From: Streptomyces gilvus | Lineage (GTDB): Bacteria > Actinomycetota > Actinomycetes > Streptomycetales > Streptomycetaceae | Assembly (NCBI RefSeq): GCF_022513565.1 | Contig: NZ_JAKWBE010000009.1 | Location: forward strand, 1 to 64,000 | DNA length: 64,000 nt | Direction of reading: 5' to 3' | Shown: piece after piece, positions 9,092-21,029 of the stretch | Layout of the letters: the number at the start of each line of letters is the position of its first letter | Position numbering within the stretch: position 1 is the stretch's first letter | The notes under the pieces: model-generated | Database searches by the model: none | Told to the model about the DNA's origin: nothing | What the model saw: the letters and a program-made list of their open reading frames with translations, nothing else | Translations under genes and position numbers: made by a program

Positions 9092-9619
9092 CGGCCCTCG
9101 AACCAGGCGCGCACGGCCAGCGTGTGCAGGGGGAAGGCGAGTTCCTCCGGCCGGCGCAGCAGGTGCCGGCCCTCCGTCTCGTCGGTGGCGGCCGACTGCG
9201 GCAGCCCCTCGGCGGGCCGTTCGGGGAGCAGACCGAACAGCAGCAGATGGCCGTCGGGGGAGCTCATGGCGTCGACGAGGCGGACGTCGCGGCCGGCCGC
9301 GTCGATGCCGGTCTCCTCCTTGAGCTCGCGCACGACGGCCTGCCGCCAGTCCTCGCGGTCGTCGATGAACCCGCCGGGCAGGGGCGACGCCCCCGCGCGC
9401 GGGAGCGACGGTTCGGGTGATGACGACCAGGGCGGTGCCTTTGGTGTCGTACACGGGCTGGAGTGCGACCGCGACCGGCAGCGGGTTGCGGTAGGCCACG
9501 GTGTGGCAGGCCGGGCAGGTACGCGGCCAGCCGGAGACGCCCTCTCCGTAGGGCGCTCCGCAGCTCGAACAGTGTGAGTCGGGCGCGGAGTTGGGGGTGG
9601 AGGCTTGAGTTTCGGACAC
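9082..9619 (-). pseudogene. Zinc-ribbon Nudix hydrolase, frame-disrupted (possibly a sequencing indel)
   Basis: The N-terminal part reads CSSCGAPYG...CPACH, a four-cysteine zinc ribbon, followed by a beta strand (ALVVITR). The reading then leaves frame. The rest, including a complete Nudix box (G-x5-E-x7-REL-x-EE-x-G in GGFIDDRE...VVRELKEETG), lies in another frame and ends at 9082. Removing one base from the five-C run at 9390-9394 joins both halves into one 178-residue protein. Such proteins hydrolyse nucleoside-diphosphate derivatives (NADH or NUDT-like). The GTG at 9619 starts the family-like N-terminus and has no ribosome site but a TACATT box just upstream, so a leaderless transcript is possible. 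If the indel is an assembly error, the gene is intact. Confidence 0.8.
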
Positions 9620-9666
9620 GGAGCGGAATGTATCCGATCGGGTGAAGGGCGTCTCGCGGAGGTTGC

Positions 9667-10476
9667 TCAACGGCGGCCGCCGAGCGACTTCCAGGACACG
9701 GGGAAGTTGAAGTAGGTGTCCGGGTAGGGCTCGGGCCGGTATGTGTAGTGCCACCACTCCTCGGCGAGGTTGACGAAGCCGAGGCCCTCCATGGTGTTCT
9801 TCAGGAGGAGGCGGTTGGCGCGCTGTCGGCCCTGGATACGCGGGTCGAGGGTGTGCGCGAGGGTGTCGAAGCAGTCGAAGCCGGTGCCCATGTCGACGGA
9901 GTTGTCGGGGAAGCGTTCGTCCTGGGGTGCGAAGCAGGGCACGAGCGGCTCTCCGGGGTGGTAGGGCCGGGTGGGCCTCGCCGGGAGCTTCACGATGGTG
10001 AGGTCCATGGTCGAGCCGCGGCTGTGGCCGGATTTCTCCGCGATGTAGCCGTCCGCGAACAGCCGGGTCTTGTCGACGTTCGGATAGAACTCGCCCTTCA
10101 TCGCCTGGTCGTCGAGGTCCTCGGCCCAGCGCACGAAGTGGTCCACGGCGCGCTGCGGCCGGTAGCAGTCGTACACCTTGAGCGTGTAGCCCTCGCGCAG
10201 GAGCTTCCGCTGGACCTTGTGGAGGGCTTCGGCGGCGGGGCGGGTGAGGATGCACACCGGTTGCTCGTAGCCGTCGATGCGTTCGCCGACGAAGTTGTGC
10301 GGGGTGAAGTAGCGCATCTCCTGGATGATCGTGGGGTCCACGGTTCTCAGGGCGACGAAGTCCGTCGGCGCCTCGCTGTCCGTCTCGGCCCGGGCGGGTG
10401 CGGAGGCGGCGGTCACGGCCAGCAGGGCGGCGAGGGCGGTGACGAGACCGCGTACTGCGCTGGTGAGTCGTGTCAT
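9667..10476 (-). CDS. Secreted VanX-like D-alanyl-D-alanine dipeptidase
   Basis: This 269-residue protein is a zinc D,D-dipeptidase of peptidase family M15D. After a cleavable signal peptide (residues 1 to about 30, ending near SAPARAE), the VanX signatures are present: the CYRPQRAVDHF segment with the transition-state arginine, the zinc ligands His and Asp in SGHSRGSTMDL, and the EEWWHY motif with the catalytic Glu and third ligand. The start at 10476 is favoured by CAGGAGAC directly before the ATG and because it exposes the signal peptide. Secretion suggests a role in peptidoglycan turnover or D-Ala recycling. No vanS/R/H/A genes are nearby, so glycopeptide resistance is not implied. It is divergent from the DUF35 gene; the 77-base gap must hold both promoters. 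Confidence 0.9.
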   Translation of the reverse strand: MTRLTSAVRGLVTALAALLAVTAASAPARAETDSEAPTDFVALRTVDPTIIQEMRYFTPHNFVGERIDGYEQPVCILTRPAAEALHKVQRKLLREGYTLKVYDCYRPQRAVDHFVRWAEDLDDQAMKGEFYPNVDKTRLFADGYIAEKSGHSRGSTMDLTIVKLPARPTRPYHPGEPLVPCFAPQDERFPDNSVDMGTGFDCFDTLAHTLDPRIQGRQRANRLLLKNTMEGLGFVNLAEEWWHYTYRPEPYPDTYFNFPVSWKSLGGRR

Positions 10477-10553
10477 GTCTCCTGCACTGCCCAATTCCGG
10501 ACGCGCGTGACACACTTCTGACGTTCCGTCAGATTCGGCGTCGGGGAGGGACT

Positions 10554-11000
10554 GTGACTCGTGCACGAACACCTGTGGTCGACGGATGGTTCACCGGGGA
10601 CGGTGACGGCTTCAGACTCCTCGGCACCCGCTGCGCCGCCTGCGCCTCGGTGTTCTTCCCCCGCGAGGACGGCCACTGCCGCAATCCCGGGTGTCCCGGC
10701 GGAGACCTCGAGGAGGTTCCCCTCTCGCCGCGCGGGCGGATCTGGTCCTACACGGACAGCCGATACCGGCCCCCGTCACCCTATGTGACGAACCCGGAAC
10801 TTCCCTGGGAGCCGTACGCGTTGATCGCTGTGGAGCTGGCGGCCGAGCGGATCGTGGTGCTGGGCCAGGCGGCTCCCGGGGTCACCGTCGCCGATCTGAC
10901 GGTGGGCATGGAGGTGGAGGTCGTCCCCGGTGTGCTTCACGAGGACGCGGAGACGGCCTGGACGACGTGGCACTGGCGGCCGACGGGGGGTGGGGCATGA
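10554..11000 (+). CDS. DUF35 OB-fold/zinc-ribbon protein, thiolase partner
   Basis: The 148-residue product has a rubredoxin-like zinc finger (CAAC...CRNPGC) followed by an OB fold (SPRGRIWSYTDSRY onwards). It belongs to the DUF35/ChsH2-type family, whose members bind acyl-CoA and partner with thiolases, hydratases or aldolases in sterol side-chain and related beta-oxidation. The GTG at 10554 is preceded by GGGGAGGG. The gene overlaps the following thiolase by an ATGA junction, which strongly supports a two-protein complex. The precise substrate is unknown. Confidence 0.85.
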   Translation: MTRARTPVVDGWFTGDGDGFRLLGTRCAACASVFFPREDGHCRNPGCPGGDLEEVPLSPRGRIWSYTDSRYRPPSPYVTNPELPWEPYALIAVELAAERIVVLGQAAPGVTVADLTVGMEVEVVPGVLHEDAETAWTTWHWRPTGGGA

Positions 11001-12187
11001 CGGGCGAGGTGGCGGTGCTCGGCGCGGGGATGCATCCGTGGGGCAAGTGGGGTCGCAGCTTCGTCGAGTACGGGGTGGCAGCGGCGCGAGCGGCGCTCGC
11101 CGACGCGGGGATCGCGTGGCGTGACGTCGGCTCGGTGGTCGGCGCGGACACCGTGCGCGGCGGCTATCCGGGCTATGTGGCCGGCGCGACCTTCGCCAAG
11201 GCACTGGGCTGGCAGGGAGCGCGGGTGACGAGCGTGTACGCGGCGTGCGCGTCGGGAGCGCAGGCCGTCAACACCGCGCGGGCGCAGATCCTCGCGGGTC
11301 TGGCGGACGTGGTCCTCGTGGTGGGCGCGGACGCGGCGCCCAAGGGGTTCTTCCGGCCGGCCGGCGGCGACCGGCCCGACGACCCCGACTGGCTGCGCTT
11401 CCGGGTCCTGGGCGCGACGAATCCGACGTACTTCGGGCTGTACGCGCGCCGGCGCATGGCCGTGCACGGGGACACACCCGAGGACTTCGCGCAGGTCAAG
11501 GTGAAGAACGCGGCCCTGGGGGCGCTCAATCCGAACGCCCGCTACCGCAAGCGGGTCACCGCCGAGGAGGTCGCCGGCTCCGCGGTGGTGGCCGATCCGC
11601 TGCGGCTGCTCGACATCTGCGCGACGTCGGACGGCGGAGCGGCCCTGGTGCTGTCCAGCATGGAGTTCGCGCGGCGGCACGGGCCGGCGGAGCCGGTGCG
11701 GATCAGGGCGGTATCGACGGTGACACCGCGCTACCCGAGCACCGTGCTCGATCTGCCGGACATCGCGACGGACTCCGCGGTGGCCGTCGAACCCGCCGCC
11801 GAGACCTTCCGGGCCTCCATCGCGCGAGCCGCCTACGAGGAGGCGGGCATCGGACCGGAGGACCTCTCCCTGGCCGAGGTGTACGACCTGTCCACCGCAC
11901 TGGAGTTGCAGTGGTACGAGGACCTGGGGCTGTGCGGCGAGGGCGAGGGCGCGAAGCTGCTGCGGGAGGGCGCGACGGCCCTCGGGGGTCGTATACCGGT
12001 GAACACGAGCGGCGGGCTGGCCTCCTTCGGGGAGGCGGTACCGGCTCAGGCGATCGCCCAGGTGTGCGAGCTGACCTGGCAGTTGAGGGACCAGGCCGGT
12101 GACCGGCAGGTCGCGGGGGCCCGCGTCGGGATCACGGCCAACCAAGGGTTGTTCGGGCACGGGTCGACGGTGATCGCCGTGCGCTGA
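10997..12187 (+). CDS. SCP2/SCPx-type thiolase family protein (lipid-transfer-like)
   Basis: This 396-residue thiolase-fold protein is of the SCP-x type. The nucleophilic cysteine lies in VYAACASGAQA (near residue 90), and the C-terminal half carries GEAVPAQAIAQ and GLFGHGSTVI in place of the classical thiolase C-terminal Cys motif. These features fit the non-decarboxylating or retro-aldol partners of DUF35 proteins. It probably acts in the cytoplasm on a CoA ester in degradative lipid metabolism. Its ATG overlaps the stop of the DUF35 gene, which implies translational coupling and a stoichiometric complex. A weak hairpin (12191-12209) follows. It could be a sterol or branched-chain acyl-CoA enzyme; the sequence does not decide. 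Confidence 0.87.
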   Translation: MTGEVAVLGAGMHPWGKWGRSFVEYGVAAARAALADAGIAWRDVGSVVGADTVRGGYPGYVAGATFAKALGWQGARVTSVYAACASGAQAVNTARAQILAGLADVVLVVGADAAPKGFFRPAGGDRPDDPDWLRFRVLGATNPTYFGLYARRRMAVHGDTPEDFAQVKVKNAALGALNPNARYRKRVTAEEVAGSAVVADPLRLLDICATSDGGAALVLSSMEFARRHGPAEPVRIRAVSTVTPRYPSTVLDLPDIATDSAVAVEPAAETFRASIARAAYEEAGIGPEDLSLAEVYDLSTALELQWYEDLGLCGEGEGAKLLREGATALGGRIPVNTSGGLASFGEAVPAQAIAQVCELTWQLRDQAGDRQVAGARVGITANQGLFGHGSTVIAVR

Positions 12188-12190
12188 GAG

Positions 12191-12209
12191 GCGGGCCGTG
12201 AGCGCCCGC
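12191..12209 (+). terminator. Short hairpin after the thiolase gene
   Basis: GCGGGC at 12191 pairs with GCCCGC ending at 12209 around a 7-base loop, three bases after the thiolase stop. It is only six base pairs and has no T-run. Confidence 0.4.
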
Positions 12210-12320
12210 GGTGAGGCCGGGCGCAGGTCCGGGCTCCCACGCTGCGTGATCACCCCGAATCCTGCGTGAACGTCTCATGAACTGGGCTTGGGTGTGCGCC
12301 GGTGGAGTCATCATGCTGCC

Positions 12321-13970
12321 GTGCTCTCCTGGACGGACACTCTGCGCTTCGCCTTCCAACCAGTGGTCAACCTGGCGACCGGAGCAGTCGCGGGATTGGA
12401 GATACTCGCCCGCCCGGAGACCGGGGACATCCTGGCCGAGGCCCGTCGCGATCCCGAACTCGACGGCAGGCTCGCGGTGCTGGCCATCCGCGCGGCGGCG
12501 AGCAAGGAAACGCTGCTGCCGCTGCACGTCAACGTCTTCGCGGGCACCCTCGCCGACCTCGGCGGCCTGACCCCGCTGCGCGACGCCGTGCGCCAGGCGG
12601 GACGGCTGCCCTGGGAGGTGATCGTCGACGTCGGACCGCCCTACACGCACGTGCCCCAGCCGGCCCTGCTGGAGGCGGTGGGCGCGGTTCGGGCCCAGGG
12701 CTTCCGGATCAGCGCCGACGGCATCGGGGACGGGGACGTACCCCTGCGGCTGCTCACCGACCTCGCGCCCGACCTGGTGAAGCTCGACGCCTCGCTGCTG
12801 GCCCGGCCGGCGGCGGTGCGGGCGATGCGGACACTGTGCGAGGAGCTGGGGGCCCTCCTGTCCGTCGAGGGCGTGGAGACGGAGCTGCAGTTCGCCGCCG
12901 CGGTGACGGCCGGTGCTCAGCTGGCGCAGGGCAACCTGTTCGCGCCCCCGACGAGGCTGCCCGCGGCGGACGTATACGTTCCGCCCCGCTCCCCCGGCGC
13001 CGTGGCGGTACCCCGGTCCGGGCCGTCGGTGCGCGAGTTCGTGCGGCCGGCCGCCCTGCTGCCCGCGACCGCGTCCGCGGGCCAGGTGCGGGCGCTGCTG
13101 ACCGGGGCGCCCGAGGTGTCCGGGGTACTGCTCGTGGACCCGCACGGCGTCCCGGTCCGCTCGGTGCACCGCTCGCGCTTCCTGCTGTCGATGTCGGGCC
13201 GCTACGGACACGCCCTGTACGCCGACCGGCCCGCGGCCAAGCTCGGCGATCCCCCGCGGACGGTGGGCGTCGACGCCACCGCCTGGGAGGTGCTGGACGT
13301 GGTCGCCGTCGGCGCCCGTGACCGCACGTCGGACGACGTGGCGGTGGTCGACCGGTACGGGCGGTGCGTGGGCGTCGTACGCCTCGCCGACCTGGTGCGG
13401 GCACTGGCCGAGAGCCGGGTCGAGGAGGCGGCCGGGCTCAATCCGCTGACCCGGCTGCCCGGCTCGGACGTGATCACCTCGGAGGTGGACCGGCGCATCG
13501 CGGACGGCCGGGCGTTCGCGCTGAGCTGGCTCGACGTGGACCACTTCAAGCAGGTCAACGACGGGTCCGGGTTCGCGGCGGGCGACGAGCTGATCCGGTC
13601 GGTGGGACGGGCACTGCAGCAGGCGGCGACCGGCAGCACGCGCGTGGGTCACATCGGCGGCGACGACTTCCTGGTGCTCGCCGATCCCGAGGGGCTGGAT
13701 CCGCTGGCCGCCACCGTGCTGGACGTGCCGTGGTCGGCGGGCGGGCGGCCCGTCACGCTGTCCCTGGCCACGGTCCTGTGCCCGCCGGGCAGCGTGGCGG
13801 ACCACCGGCAGGCCGCGGCCGCCCTGGCGCCGCTGAAGAAGGCCGCCAAGGCGCTGCACGGGGCCAGCTGGGTGCTGGGACAGGCGGGACTGCCTGGTCA
13901 TGAGATCGTGCGCGGCACGGGGGCGCCCGCCCCGGCGGGCTGCGCGGTGGCGGAACCCGGCCTAGGCTGA
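12321..13970 (+). CDS. EAL-CBS-GGDEF hybrid protein, c-di-GMP related and partly degenerate
   Basis: The 549-residue product starts with an EAL-like domain (about 1-225), has a CBS-like pair (about 260-380) and ends with a GGDEF domain (about 390-530). The EAL domain keeps the first Glu (GLEILARP), Asn (HVNVF), Lys (VKLD) and Glu (VEGVET). It reads IVDVG where another metal-binding Glu is expected, and ADGIGDG in place of DDFGTG. The GGDEF loop reads GGDDF, and no RxxD inhibitory site lies just before it. It may be a nucleotide sensor rather than a phosphodiesterase. No membrane segment is seen. The start is uncertain: GTG 12321 matches the domain edge, but the nearest purine-rich site is 14 bases upstream. 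A TTG at 12288 and a GTG at 12294 are also in frame. Confidence 0.85.
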   Translation: MLSWTDTLRFAFQPVVNLATGAVAGLEILARPETGDILAEARRDPELDGRLAVLAIRAAASKETLLPLHVNVFAGTLADLGGLTPLRDAVRQAGRLPWEVIVDVGPPYTHVPQPALLEAVGAVRAQGFRISADGIGDGDVPLRLLTDLAPDLVKLDASLLARPAAVRAMRTLCEELGALLSVEGVETELQFAAAVTAGAQLAQGNLFAPPTRLPAADVYVPPRSPGAVAVPRSGPSVREFVRPAALLPATASAGQVRALLTGAPEVSGVLLVDPHGVPVRSVHRSRFLLSMSGRYGHALYADRPAAKLGDPPRTVGVDATAWEVLDVVAVGARDRTSDDVAVVDRYGRCVGVVRLADLVRALAESRVEEAAGLNPLTRLPGSDVITSEVDRRIADGRAFALSWLDVDHFKQVNDGSGFAAGDELIRSVGRALQQAATGSTRVGHIGGDDFLVLADPEGLDPLAATVLDVPWSAGGRPVTLSLATVLCPPGSVADHRQAAAALAPLKKAAKALHGASWVLGQAGLPGHEIVRGTGAPAPAGCAVAEPGLG

Positions 13971-14372
13971 TCTGGTGTCGCCGCGCCGAAGCGTCTCCCG
14001 TACGGAGTTCAGGCGGCTGTCACCGTTGGTGTCCGCGACCTTGACGCTCTCTGGGCGCCGGTGAACACTTCCGGTGTCGGCCGACATCGCCGTACATACA
14101 CGGTGTAACCAGGCACACGCCGCGCGGGCCCCCGCCTGCAGAACAGACCCATTCCCCCACGGGCGATTCGGCTGCGACGGCACGCTCGTCACCGCACCCT
14201 GCGCGCAGGGCCGGGGCCTAGGAGCCGACATGAGCAACGGAAACACGGTCGTACTGAGCCACTGCGTCGTCGCGTTCGACCGGGGCTTCGGGGCGCCGAC
14301 CCGTGCACTGGCTCATCCTCCGCGCTGCCTTCTCATCGAGCAGCCTTCTGAAGGAACGACGAAGGGGACGTC
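13971..14372. other. 402-base gap before glpK; leader region
   Basis: No full-length gene is seen. The last 140 bases hold a 48-codon ORF that overlaps glpK (listed separately). I see no GylR-like operator, no glpF and no convincing terminator after the EAL-GGDEF gene. The glpK promoter should lie here. Confidence 0.5.
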
Positions 14373-14376
14373 ATGA
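14230..14376 (+). CDS. Putative 48-residue upstream ORF coupled to glpK
   Basis: The ATG at 14230 follows a good ribosome site (AGGAG at 14220-14224, five-base spacing). Its TGA at 14374-14376 overlaps the glpK ATG as ATGA, a classical coupling arrangement. The peptide (starting MSNGNTVVLSHCVVAFDRG) has no domain I know, no signal and no membrane span. It could be a regulatory leader peptide, a small protein, or a chance ORF. Lack of recognised similarity keeps the confidence low, while the ribosome site and overlap raise it. Confidence 0.35.
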   Translation: MSNGNTVVLSHCVVAFDRGFGAPTRALAHPPRCLLIEQPSEGTTKGTS

Positions 14377-15884
14377 CGGACAAGTTCGTCGCCGCTATCG
14401 ACCAGGGCACCACCTCGAGCCGTTGCATCGTCTTCAACCAGGACGGCGCGATCGTCGCCGTCGACCAGCGCGAACACCGCCAGATCTTTCCCAAGCCCGG
14501 CTGGGTCGAGCACGACGCGACCGAGATCTGGTCGAAGGTGCAGGCCGTGGTCGCGGGGGCGATCGCCAAGGCCGGACTGCGCGCCGACCAGCTCAGCGCG
14601 CTCGGCATCACCAACCAGCGCGAGACCACGCTCCTGTGGGACCGCGCGACCGGCAAGCCGGTGCACAACGCGATCGTCTGGCAGGACACCCGCACGGACG
14701 CGCTGACCAGGCAGCTTGGTGGTTCGGACGGGCAGGACCGGTTCCGCGAGCAGACCGGACTGCCGCTCGCGACCTACTTCTCCGGCCCCAAGGCGGCCTG
14801 GCTGCTCGACAACGTGCCTGGGCTGCGGGCACGCGCAGAGAACGGCGAGATCGCCTTCGGCACCATGGACTCCTGGCTCATCTGGAACCTGACGGGCGGC
14901 ACCGACGGCGGGCAGCACGTCACCGACGTCACCAACGCCGGCCGGACGATGCTGATGAATCTGGAGACCCTGCAGTGGGACCAGTCCATCCTCTCCGCGA
15001 TGAACATCCCCGAGGCCGTGCTCCCCGAGATCAAGTCCTCCGCCGAGGTGTACGGCACCGCCGTGGGCCAGCTGGCCGGGGTGCCCGTGGCCTCGGCCCT
15101 CGGCGACCAGCAGGCGGCCGTGTTCGGACAGGCCTGCTACGACGTGGGCACGGCGAAGAACACCTACGGCACGGGCTCCTTCCTGCTGCTCAACACGGGC
15201 AACCGGCCGGTGACGTCGAAGAGCGGCCTGCTGACGACGATGGGGTACAAGATCGGCACTGAGGCGCCGGTCTACTGCCTGGAGGGCTCCATCGCGATAA
15301 CGGGCGCGCTCGTCCAGTGGTTCCGCGACCAGCTCGGGATCATCCGCACCGCGGACGAGATCGAGCCGCTGGCGGCGAGCGTCGAGGACAACGGCGGCGC
15401 CTACATCGTCCCCGCCTTCTCCGGCCTGTTCGCGCCCTATTGGCGTTCCGACGCCCGCGGCGTCGTCACCGGCCTGACCCGGTACGTCACCAAGGCGCAC
15501 CTCGCGCGGGCCGTGCTGGAGGCGACGAGCTGGCAGACACGCGAGGTCGTGGACGCCATGTACCAGGACTCCGGGGTGCACATCACCACCCTGAAGGTGG
15601 ACGGCGGCATGACCAAGAACAACCTGCTCATGCAGCACCAGGCCGATGTGCTCGACGTGCCGGTGGTCCGCCCGAAGGTCTCCGAGACCACCTGCCTCGG
15701 CGCCGCCTACGCGGCCGGACTCGCCACGGGTGTGTGGAACGACCTCGACGAGCTGAAGGCCCACTGGCAGAAGGACGTCGAGTGGACGCCCTCCATGGAC
15801 GCCTCCGTCCGCGACCGGGAGTACCACAACTGGCGCAAGGCCGTGGAGAAGAGCTTCGGCTGGCTGGAGGACGACGCGGACTGA
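14373..15884 (+). CDS. glpK: Glycerol kinase
   Basis: This 503-residue FGGY-family kinase phosphorylates glycerol to sn-glycerol-3-phosphate. It has the N-terminal phosphate loop AAIDQGTTSSRCIVF, the first FGGY domain with GTMDSWLIWNLTGG, GDQQAAVFGQ and YGTGSFLLLNTG, and the second-domain signature VDGGMTKNNLLMQ. Its length is exactly typical. It stands alone: there is no glpF or glpD beside it, unlike the gyl operon that Streptomyces carry elsewhere. This is therefore likely a second, separately regulated kinase copy. AAGGGGA lies before the ATG, which overlaps the stop of the small upstream ORF. A strong hairpin (15914-15947) separates it from the converging cvnD. Confidence 0.95.
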   Translation: MTDKFVAAIDQGTTSSRCIVFNQDGAIVAVDQREHRQIFPKPGWVEHDATEIWSKVQAVVAGAIAKAGLRADQLSALGITNQRETTLLWDRATGKPVHNAIVWQDTRTDALTRQLGGSDGQDRFREQTGLPLATYFSGPKAAWLLDNVPGLRARAENGEIAFGTMDSWLIWNLTGGTDGGQHVTDVTNAGRTMLMNLETLQWDQSILSAMNIPEAVLPEIKSSAEVYGTAVGQLAGVPVASALGDQQAAVFGQACYDVGTAKNTYGTGSFLLLNTGNRPVTSKSGLLTTMGYKIGTEAPVYCLEGSIAITGALVQWFRDQLGIIRTADEIEPLAASVEDNGGAYIVPAFSGLFAPYWRSDARGVVTGLTRYVTKAHLARAVLEATSWQTREVVDAMYQDSGVHITTLKVDGGMTKNNLLMQHQADVLDVPVVRPKVSETTCLGAAYAAGLATGVWNDLDELKAHWQKDVEWTPSMDASVRDREYHNWRKAVEKSFGWLEDDAD

Positions 15885-15913
15885 GCACCCACGCGCGCGT
15901 TTCCCCGGGACTG

Positions 15914-15947
15914 CGGCCCGTACCCCGGTCGGCGAGGGTACGGGCCG
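15914..15947. terminator. Bidirectional terminator between glpK and cvnD
   Basis: CGGCCCGTACCC at 15914-15925 and GGGTACGGGCCG at 15936-15947 form a perfect 12-bp stem around a 10-base loop, between two converging genes. Confidence 0.8.
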
Positions 15948-15961
15948 TACGCGTGCCCGTC

Positions 15962-16547
15962 TCAGGTGGTGACGGTCTGCCGTCGCTCGGCGGCGTGGTC
16001 CATCGCGTGCCGGACGACGCCGATGAGGATCTCCTTGACCGACTCGCGGTCCCGGGCGTCACACAGCAGGAGCGGTACGTCGTCGTCCAGGTCGAGCGCC
16101 CGGCGGATGTCCTCGGCCGGATAGCGGGCGGCGCCCTCGAAGCAGTTGACTCCGACCAGGAACGGTATGGAGCGCCGCTCGAAGTAGTCGACGGCGGCGA
16201 AGCAGTCCTCCAGGCGCCGCGTGTCGGCCAGCACGACGGCTCCGAGCGCGCCCTCGGAGAGCTCGTCCCACATGAACCAGAACCGTTCCTGCCCGGGGGT
16301 GCCGAACAGGTACAGCACCAGGTCCTCGCGCAGGGTGATACGCCCGAAGTCCATGGCCACCGTCGTGGTGCTCTTGCTCGCCACGCCGCTCGTGTCGTCG
16401 ACCGGACGTCCGGCCTCGGTGAGCAGTTCCTCGGTGCGCAGCGGCCTGATCTCGCTGACCGCCCCGACCAGGGTGGTCTTGCCCACCCCGAAGCCGCCGG
16501 CCACCAGGATCTTGAGCGTGACGGGCTCGACCGGGGGCTTGCCGCGC

Positions 16548-16567
<20 letters not shown>
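15962..16567 (-). CDS. cvnD: Conservon GTPase CvnD
   Basis: This 201-residue small GTPase belongs to the actinobacterial conservon family (MglA/Ras-like). The P-loop is GGFGVGKTT (24-32), the switch/DxxG-like segment is GTPGQERFWFMW, and a base-recognition region lies near VGVNCFEGA. In conservons, CvnA (histidine-kinase-like), CvnB (roadblock), CvnC (DUF742) and CvnD form a membrane-linked, G-protein-like signalling set affecting development and antibiotic production. Here cvnD is split from cvnABC by a 5-oxoprolinase gene, whose 3' end it overlaps by 20 bases, so it is still in the same transcription unit. Not every reading of the GTPase motifs is certain, but the family is clear. Confidence 0.93.
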
Positions 16568-20165
<3,598 letters not shown>

Positions 20166-20189
20166 GTCAGTACCCCGCTTCCGCGCCGC

Positions 20190-20585
20190 TCAGAGCGCCC
20201 GGAGGCCGTTGATCACGTCGCGCAGAATACTCTCGTCGACCAGCTCGGCAGGGGGTACGGGCCGGTTCACATGGACGAATTCCGCCGCCACGAGGTCGCC
20301 GACGAGGACCCTTACCACCCCGATGGGCAGATCGAGCCCGGCGGCGAGCTCGGCGACCGACTGGGGGGCGTCACGGCACAGGTCGACGATGTCGACGTGC
20401 TCGGGGGACAGCGTCGCGTCGGCGTCCGGGTCGTCCGCGTGGGGTTCGGCGACGACCACCGCGATCAGGTCGAGGCGGTGCTGGCCGGGACTGGAGGTGC
20501 GGCCGCGCGTCATCGCGTACGGACGGACGACCGGTCCGGCCTCGTCGTCGAACCAGTGGCTTCTTCCCTGACCGTCTGCGCTCAT
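20190..20585 (-). CDS. cvnC: Conservon protein CvnC (DUF742)
   Basis: The 131-residue DUF742 protein has the expected winged-helix-like body: VRPYAMTRGRT near the N-terminus, HVDIVDLCRDAPQSVAELA in the middle, and the C-terminal LRDVINGLRAL that nearly all family members end with. In conservons it binds CvnB and is thought to relay the signal to CvnD. It starts 9 bases after cvnB. Confidence 0.93.
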   Translation of the reverse strand: MSADGQGRSHWFDDEAGPVVRPYAMTRGRTSSPGQHRLDLIAVVVAEPHADDPDADATLSPEHVDIVDLCRDAPQSVAELAAGLDLPIGVVRVLVGDLVAAEFVHVNRPVPPAELVDESILRDVINGLRAL

Positions 20586-20594
20586 GACATCCCA

Positions 20595-21029
20595 CTACCC
20601 GCCTGCGGGCAGATCGGTGCGCGCGGCGGTGCCCAGATGCACGCCGACCCGCTTCACGAGCAGCGTCATCTCGTACGCGACCTGGCCGACATCCGAGTCG
20701 GCGTCCGAGAGGACGGCGAGGCAGCTGCCGTCGCCGGCGGCCGTCACGAACAGGAAGGCCTCGTCGAGCTCGACGACGGTCTGCCGGACGTTGCCCGCCT
20801 CGAAGTGCCGGCCGACGCCCTTGGCGAGGCTGTGGAAGCCGGAGGCGACGGCGGCGAGGTGCTCGCTGTCCTCCCGGCTGAGGTCCTTGGACACACCGGT
20901 CGGCAGGCCGTCGCCGGAGAGCACGAGGGCTTTGCGGATGCTCGCGACGCGGTCCACCAGTTCGTCCAGGAGCCAGTTGAGCTCGCCGGAGTTGGTCGCT
21001 GTGTGGCCGGTCGCCTTCGGTGCGGTCAT
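20595..21029 (-). CDS. cvnB: Conservon protein CvnB (roadblock/LC7)
   Basis: This 144-residue roadblock/LC7-domain protein has the family's LNWLLDELVDRVASIRKALV opening helix and SGDGLP loop, and the strand LFVTAAGDGSCLAVLS. Roadblock proteins act as dimeric adaptors or regulators of Ras-like GTPases; here the partner should be CvnD. The ATG overlaps the TGA of cvnA (ATGA), a sign of coupled translation. Confidence 0.94.
   Translation of the reverse strand: MTAPKATGHTATNSGELNWLLDELVDRVASIRKALVLSGDGLPTGVSKDLSREDSEHLAAVASGFHSLAKGVGRHFEAGNVRQTVVELDEAFLFVTAAGDGSCLAVLSDADSDVGQVAYEMTLLVKRVGVHLGTAARTDLPAGG

Noticed and set aside
9667..10476. Vancomycin resistance from the VanX-like gene
   Set aside because: The product has a signal peptide and no vanHA or vanRS genes lie near; a cell-wall turnover role is more likely.
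3968..10513. A 2181-residue minus-strand open frame
   Set aside because: It runs antisense or out of frame through the acsA, GH31, Nudix and VanX genes, is Arg/Pro-rich, and is the expected by-product of high-GC codon bias. Only short pieces (Nudix N-terminus, transporter piece) are real.
14074..14376. A longer ORF in the glpK leader starting at 14074
   Set aside because: No ribosome site before the first ATG; the internal start at 14230 is better supported.
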